A stretch of DNA of 9,094 bases from Planococcaceae bacterium UBA3370 (GTDB taxonomy: Bacteria; Bacillota; Bacilli; Bacillales_A; Planococcaceae), in contig DEQI01000221.1 of assembly GCA_002360295.1 (NCBI GenBank), positions 14,026 to 23,119 of the forward strand. Direction: 5' to 3'. The notes beneath the pieces are model-generated. The model saw only the letters and a list, made by a program, of their open reading frames with translations, made no database searches and was not told the DNA's origin. Below are positions 6,605 through 9,094 of the stretch, one piece after another. The translations under genes and the position numbers were made by a program. Position 1 is the stretch's first letter. Each line of letters begins with the position of its first letter.

Positions 6605-6633
6605 TTGACGGCATTAAAACAGTACGATATAAT
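6605..6633 (+). promoter_or_regulatory. Strong sigma-A promoter of rpsU
   Basis: TTGACG (6605-6610), a 17-base spacer and TATAAT (6628-6633) form a nearly perfect vegetative promoter. It starts 15 bases after the deoC stop codon and predicts initiation at about 6640. Confidence 0.88.
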
Positions 6634-6638
6634 CTTTT

Positions 6639-6671
6639 AGTACACACTAACAGAAGGTTAGTGATTGTACT
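6639..6671 (+). ncRNA. Hairpin at the 5' end of the rpsU transcript (leader element)
   Basis: CACTAAC (6645-6651) and GTTAGTG (6657-6663) form a perfect 7-bp stem with loop AGAAG. AGTACA (6639-6644) and TGTACT (6666-6671) extend it by 6 bp across a two-base AT bulge. The predicted start site (about 6640) puts the first base of the structure at the 5' end of the mRNA. It ends 11 bases before the purine-rich ribosome binding tract. It may protect the 5' end or act as a ribosomal-protein leader; it has no T-run, so it is not a terminator. Confidence 0.6.
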
Positions 6672-6700
6672 GATGTGTGTTCGGAGGGAGGGAAAGAGAG

Positions 6701-6874
6701 ATGTCAAAAACTGTCGTTCGCAAAAACGAATCGCTTGAAGATGCTCTTCGCCGCTTCAAACGTACTGTATCTAAAAGTGGTACAATTCAAGAAGTTAGAA
6801 AGCGCGAGTTCTACGAAAAACCTAGCGTAAAACGTAAAAAGAAATCAGAAGCTGCACGTAAACGTAAGTGGTAA
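6701..6874 (+). CDS. rpsU: 30S ribosomal protein bS21
   Basis: bS21 is a small, very basic protein of the 30S subunit platform, near the 3' end of 16S rRNA, that helps translation initiation. The 57 residues match the Bacillales form: [20 protein letters not shown] at the start, an [16 protein letters not shown] middle and a Lys/Arg-rich end closing in KRKW. The ATG at 6701 is preceded by an unusually long purine tract (GGAGGGAGGGAAAGAGAG, 6683-6700) that offers two overlapping Shine-Dalgarno registers, with AGGGAGG ending 8 bases from the start. An in-frame ATG at 6677 would place this tract inside the coding region and is rejected. It is transcribed from a strong promoter with a structured leader. 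In B. subtilis yqeY follows rpsU; here a terminator follows instead. Confidence 0.97.
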   Translation: MSKTVVRKNESLEDALRRFKRTVSKSGTIQEVRKREFYEKPSVKRKKKSEAARKRKW

Positions 6875-6944
6875 TTTTTTTTCCTATAAAATCCCTACGT
6901 TCATAACACGCAATTTTATGATTTATTGAGCAGACCAAATGACT

Positions 6945-6984
6945 AACCCACAGTATGCCAAAATACTGTGGGTTATTTTGCGTT
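6945..6984 (+). terminator. Rho-independent terminator of rpsU
   Basis: AACCCACAGTAT (6945-6956) pairs perfectly with ATACTGTGGGTT (6963-6974), a 12-bp stem with a 6-base loop, followed by ATTTTGCGTTTT. It lies 70 bases after the rpsU stop and separates rpsU from nfeD. Confidence 0.9.
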
Positions 6985-7146
6985 TTACTTAAGAATATGT
7001 CCATAAGTGAACCCTCGGAATAAATCTTCTCTGAAATTAGAGATCCTATCAAAATTACCTAATAAATGTATTTACTCCAACCTTTTACTTCAATTCACAT
7101 TCCAAAGTAGTGTACAATAAAAAAGAGTTATTTTTTTTCTTATTCT

Positions 7147-7173
7147 TGAAACTTTTCTGTTGTTGTTTCCGTA
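7147..7173 (+). promoter_or_regulatory. SigW-type (ECF sigma) promoter of nfeD-floA
   Basis: TGAAAC (7147-7152) is followed by TTTT, then after 17 bases in total by CGTA (7170-7173, continuing CGTATAA). This is the TGAAAC ... CGTA pattern of SigW promoters, with the T-rich tract after the -35 box. The B. subtilis yqeZ-yqfA operon is a known SigW target. As a sigma-A promoter the spacing (TTGAAA to TATAAG, 20 bases) would be wrong. The start would lie about 30 bases before the nfeD ribosome binding site. Confidence 0.75.
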
Positions 7174-7212
7174 TAAGTAGCTAACAAATATTTTAGGAAA
7201 GGAGTGAATCAG

Positions 7213-8547
7213 GTGAAAAACACACGACTGTTGAGCTCATTATTCTTAATAGTGATGACATTAATATTTATAGCGCCTTCAGTAACGTTTGCACAAAGTA
7301 AAGTGTATCATGTGCCAATTGAAAAAAATGTTGAAAAAGGGCTCCTTGCCTTTTTAGAGCGGGCTTTTAAAGAAGCGCAAGAAGACAATGCAGCAGCAAT
7401 CGTGTTGGATATACATACACCAGGTGGCTACACGGATGCTGCAGAAGAAATTGCTAAATTAATGGATAAAACAAAAACATCGATCCCTATTTATGCATTT
7501 ATCAATACGAAAGCGCATTCAGCAGGCGCATTTTTAGCTTTACATGCGACAGGTATTTACATGATGCCAGATGCAACCATTGGATCAGCTGGTGTCATTG
7601 ATTCGGCTGGCAATGCGGCAGAGGAAAAAGCTCAAAGCGCCTGGATTGCGCAAATGATAGCGGCAGCTGAATCGTCTGAACGTAATCCGATATATGCTGA
7701 AGCAATGGCCAATAAAAACATTGATATGAGTGACTATCGTGCCCCAAAAGGTGAAGGGTATTTAACGTTATCAGCTTCAGAAGCATTAGAGGTTGGTTAT
7801 TCGAATGGCACGGTTAACAATTTACAGGATGTACTAGAAGAAATACATTTGGCTAATAGCGAAGTAGTATATGTTCCGCCAACAATCGCAGAGGAAATTA
7901 CGCGTATTGTGACACATCCAGTAGTTGTACCGATTTTACTATCGATTGCTAGTCTCGGATTAGTTTTAGAATTATACTCACCTGGCTTTGGTATACCTGG
8001 AATTATGGGCTTATCATCACTTGGCTTATTTTTCTTCGGTCATACGATAGCCGGTTTTGCTGGCTTTGAAACGATTTTATTGTTTATTATCGGCTTTGCA
8101 CTTTTAATCGCGGAGTTCTTTATACCTGGTGGAATAGTTGGTATTATAGGTGGTGCACTCATGATTATTAGTTTATTGTTTGCAGGTGCTAACTTTGTGC
8201 ATATGGCATATTCGATATTAATTGCAATGTTTATTGCAGTCATAGGAATGGTGATTATTATGAAATTCTTTGGCAAAAGGCTGCACGTCTTCAATAAGCT
8301 CGTATTAAAAGATGCGACTACAACTGAAGAGGGGTATGTGTCGAACGTGAACCGTATCGAACTAATTGGTAAGGTAGGTGTAGCCATTACACCACTGCGT
8401 CCGGCAGGTGTCATTTCTGTTGATAATGAACGAATTGACGCAGTATCTGAAGGCAGTTATATTGATGCAAGAAAAAAAATTGAAGTAATAAAAGTTGAAG
8501 GTTCTCGAATTGTAGTTCGAGAAATTATTGAAAGAGTGGAGGAATAA
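7213..8547 (+). CDS. nfeD: NfeD-family membrane serine protease (long NfeD, YqeZ-like)
   Basis: Long NfeD proteins combine a ClpP-like extracytoplasmic protease with a membrane domain and a C-terminal OB-fold, and act with flotillins in membrane microdomains. Numbering from GTG 7213 (444 residues): signal peptide 1-27 (cut after TFA), ClpP-like domain about 30-225 with the HTPGG strand (68-72), nucleophile S103 in [10 protein letters not shown] and candidate general base K139 in AAEEKAQS, four or five membrane segments between about 235 and 352, and an OB-fold (NfeD1b) at about 380-440. The Ser/Lys assignment follows the archaeal PH1510 protease. GTG 7213 is 8 bases after AAAGGAG (7198-7204); the in-frame GTG at 7204 overlaps that site and is rejected. 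floA follows after 2 bases, so they are cotranscribed, probably from the SigW-type promoter at 7147-7173, suggesting a role in cell-envelope stress. Confidence 0.94.
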   Translation: MKNTRLLSSLFLIVMTLIFIAPSVTFAQSKVYHVPIEKNVEKGLLAFLERAFKEAQEDNAAAIVLDIHTPGGYTDAAEEIAKLMDKTKTSIPIYAFINTKAHSAGAFLALHATGIYMMPDATIGSAGVIDSAGNAAEEKAQSAWIAQMIAAAESSERNPIYAEAMANKNIDMSDYRAPKGEGYLTLSASEALEVGYSNGTVNNLQDVLEEIHLANSEVVYVPPTIAEEITRIVTHPVVVPILLSIASLGLVLELYSPGFGIPGIMGLSSLGLFFFGHTIAGFAGFETILLFIIGFALLIAEFFIPGGIVGIIGGALMIISLLFAGANFVHMAYSILIAMFIAVIGMVIIMKFFGKRLHVFNKLVLKDATTTEEGYVSNVNRIELIGKVGVAITPLRPAGVISVDNERIDAVSEGSYIDARKKIEVIKVEGSRIVVREIIERVEE

Positions 8548-8549
8548 AA

Positions 8550-9094
8550 ATGTTTGAATTAATTTCAGTTGGATCAATTGGCTTGATTGTGACAATTGTA
8601 GTAGTTTTTATCGCTTTAGCTGTATTTTTCACATTCGTACCAGTTGCTCTATGGATTAGTGCGTTAGCTGCAGGTGTTCGAGTTAGTATTTTCACATTAA
8701 TTGGGATGCGTTTACGTCGAGTAATTCCGTCACGTATTGTGAATCCTTTAATTAAAGCACATAAAGCAGGACTTGATGTTTCGATTAACCAATTAGAATC
8801 TCATTACTTAGCAGGTGGTAACGTTGACCGTGTTGTAAACGCGTTAATCGCAGCTCACCGTGCCAATATTGAATTATCATTTGAACGTGGTGCAGCGATT
8901 GACTTAGCTGGCCGTGATGTTTTAGAAGCAGTACAAATGTCCGTAAATCCTAAAGTAATTGAAACACCATTTATCGCAGGTGTAGCAATCAATGGTATTG
9001 AAGTGAAGGCAAAAGCGCGTATTACAGTTCGTGCAAACTTAGACCGTTTAGTCGGTGGTGCGGGTGAAGATACGATCATCGCTCGTGTTGGTGA
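8550..9094 (+). CDS. floA: Flotillin-like protein FloA (3' end outside window)
   Basis: FloA is a bacterial flotillin that inserts in the cytoplasmic membrane, oligomerises and organises fluid membrane microdomains; in B. subtilis it protects against envelope-active compounds. The window shows the first 181 residues of about 330: a hydrophobic membrane hairpin at about 7-55 ([18 protein letters not shown], then [16 protein letters not shown]), then a PHB/SPFH-like domain with [34 protein letters not shown], the [18 protein letters not shown] segment and [25 protein letters not shown] near the cut. These match the conserved YqfA family closely. ATG 8550 lies 2 bases after the nfeD stop, with GGAGG (8538-8542) 7 bases upstream inside the nfeD end, indicating tight coupling. 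The reading frame is open to the last base; the missing C-terminal half should hold the Glu/Ala-rich coiled coil. Confidence 0.95.
   Translation, partial: MFELISVGSIGLIVTIVVVFIALAVFFTFVPVALWISALAAGVRVSIFTLIGMRLRRVIPSRIVNPLIKAHKAGLDVSINQLESHYLAGGNVDRVVNALIAAHRANIELSFERGAAIDLAGRDVLEAVQMSVNPKVIETPFIAGVAINGIEVKAKARITVRANLDRLVGGAGEDTIIARVG

Larger units (their letters stand above)
6875..7212 (+). other. Intergenic region between rpsU and nfeD
   Basis: This 338-base stretch contains a T8 run just after the rpsU stop, the rpsU terminator (6945-6984), an AT-rich segment without recognisable coding content (6985-7140), and the ECF-type promoter of nfeD (7147-7173). A weak sigma-A candidate, TTCAAT-18-TACAAT ending near 7120, may also exist. 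I see no remnant of a yqeY gene, which is the neighbour expected from B. subtilis. Confidence 0.6.

Noticed and set aside
7146..7177. Sigma-A reading of the nfeD promoter (TTGAAA ... TATAAG)
   Set aside because: The 20-base spacing is too long for sigma-A, whereas the TGAAAC/CGTA reading fits an ECF sigma factor.
8040..8414. A 124-codon open frame on the minus strand
   Set aside because: It is antisense to the membrane and OB-fold coding part of nfeD, which is clearly the real gene; the antisense product is low-complexity Ile/Pro/Ala-rich.
1..9094. CRISPR arrays, insertion sequences, tRNA or rRNA genes
   Set aside because: No regularly spaced direct repeats, transposase domains or RNA gene signatures were seen on either strand.

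Overview
The window looks like ordinary chromosome from a low-GC Gram-positive bacterium of the Bacillales. The AT-rich bases, strong AAAGGAG-type ribosome binding sites, many Rho-independent terminators and the protein sequences all fit a Bacillus/Lysinibacillus/Solibacillus-type organism; the exact genus is inference. I see no rRNA, tRNA, CRISPR array, complete insertion sequence or prophage gene.

Left part (1-4300): a short tail of an unidentified gene, a secreted glycerophosphodiester phosphodiesterase (149-964), a two-gene Ktr-type potassium uptake operon (pore subunit 1298-2635, then the nucleotide-binding regulatory RCK subunit 2662-3315), and on the minus strand a small two-helix membrane protein of unknown function (3630-4103). 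Each unit has its own terminator. The phosphodiesterase scavenges phospholipid head groups at the cell surface, and the Ktr pair imports K+ under cytoplasmic nucleotide control.

Right part (4375-9094): mtaB (tRNA t6A37 methylthiotransferase), deoC (deoxyribose-phosphate aldolase), rpsU (ribosomal protein S21), then the nfeD-floA membrane-organisation pair, with floA cut by the window end. This follows the Bacillus subtilis yqeV ... rpsU ... yqeZ-yqfA order. Two differences stand out: deoC lies between mtaB and rpsU, and no yqeY-like gene lies between rpsU and nfeD.

The regulatory DNA is the most interesting part. There is a 16-bp perfect palindrome on the predicted deoC start site. rpsU has a near-consensus sigma-A promoter followed by a strong hairpin at the very 5' end of its transcript. 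An ECF sigma (SigW-like) promoter lies upstream of nfeD-floA. A perfect 11-bp hairpin of unclear purpose sits between the divergent unknown gene and mtaB. No gene in the window forms an obviously new system; the least explained items are the 157-residue membrane protein and the leader/operator elements.
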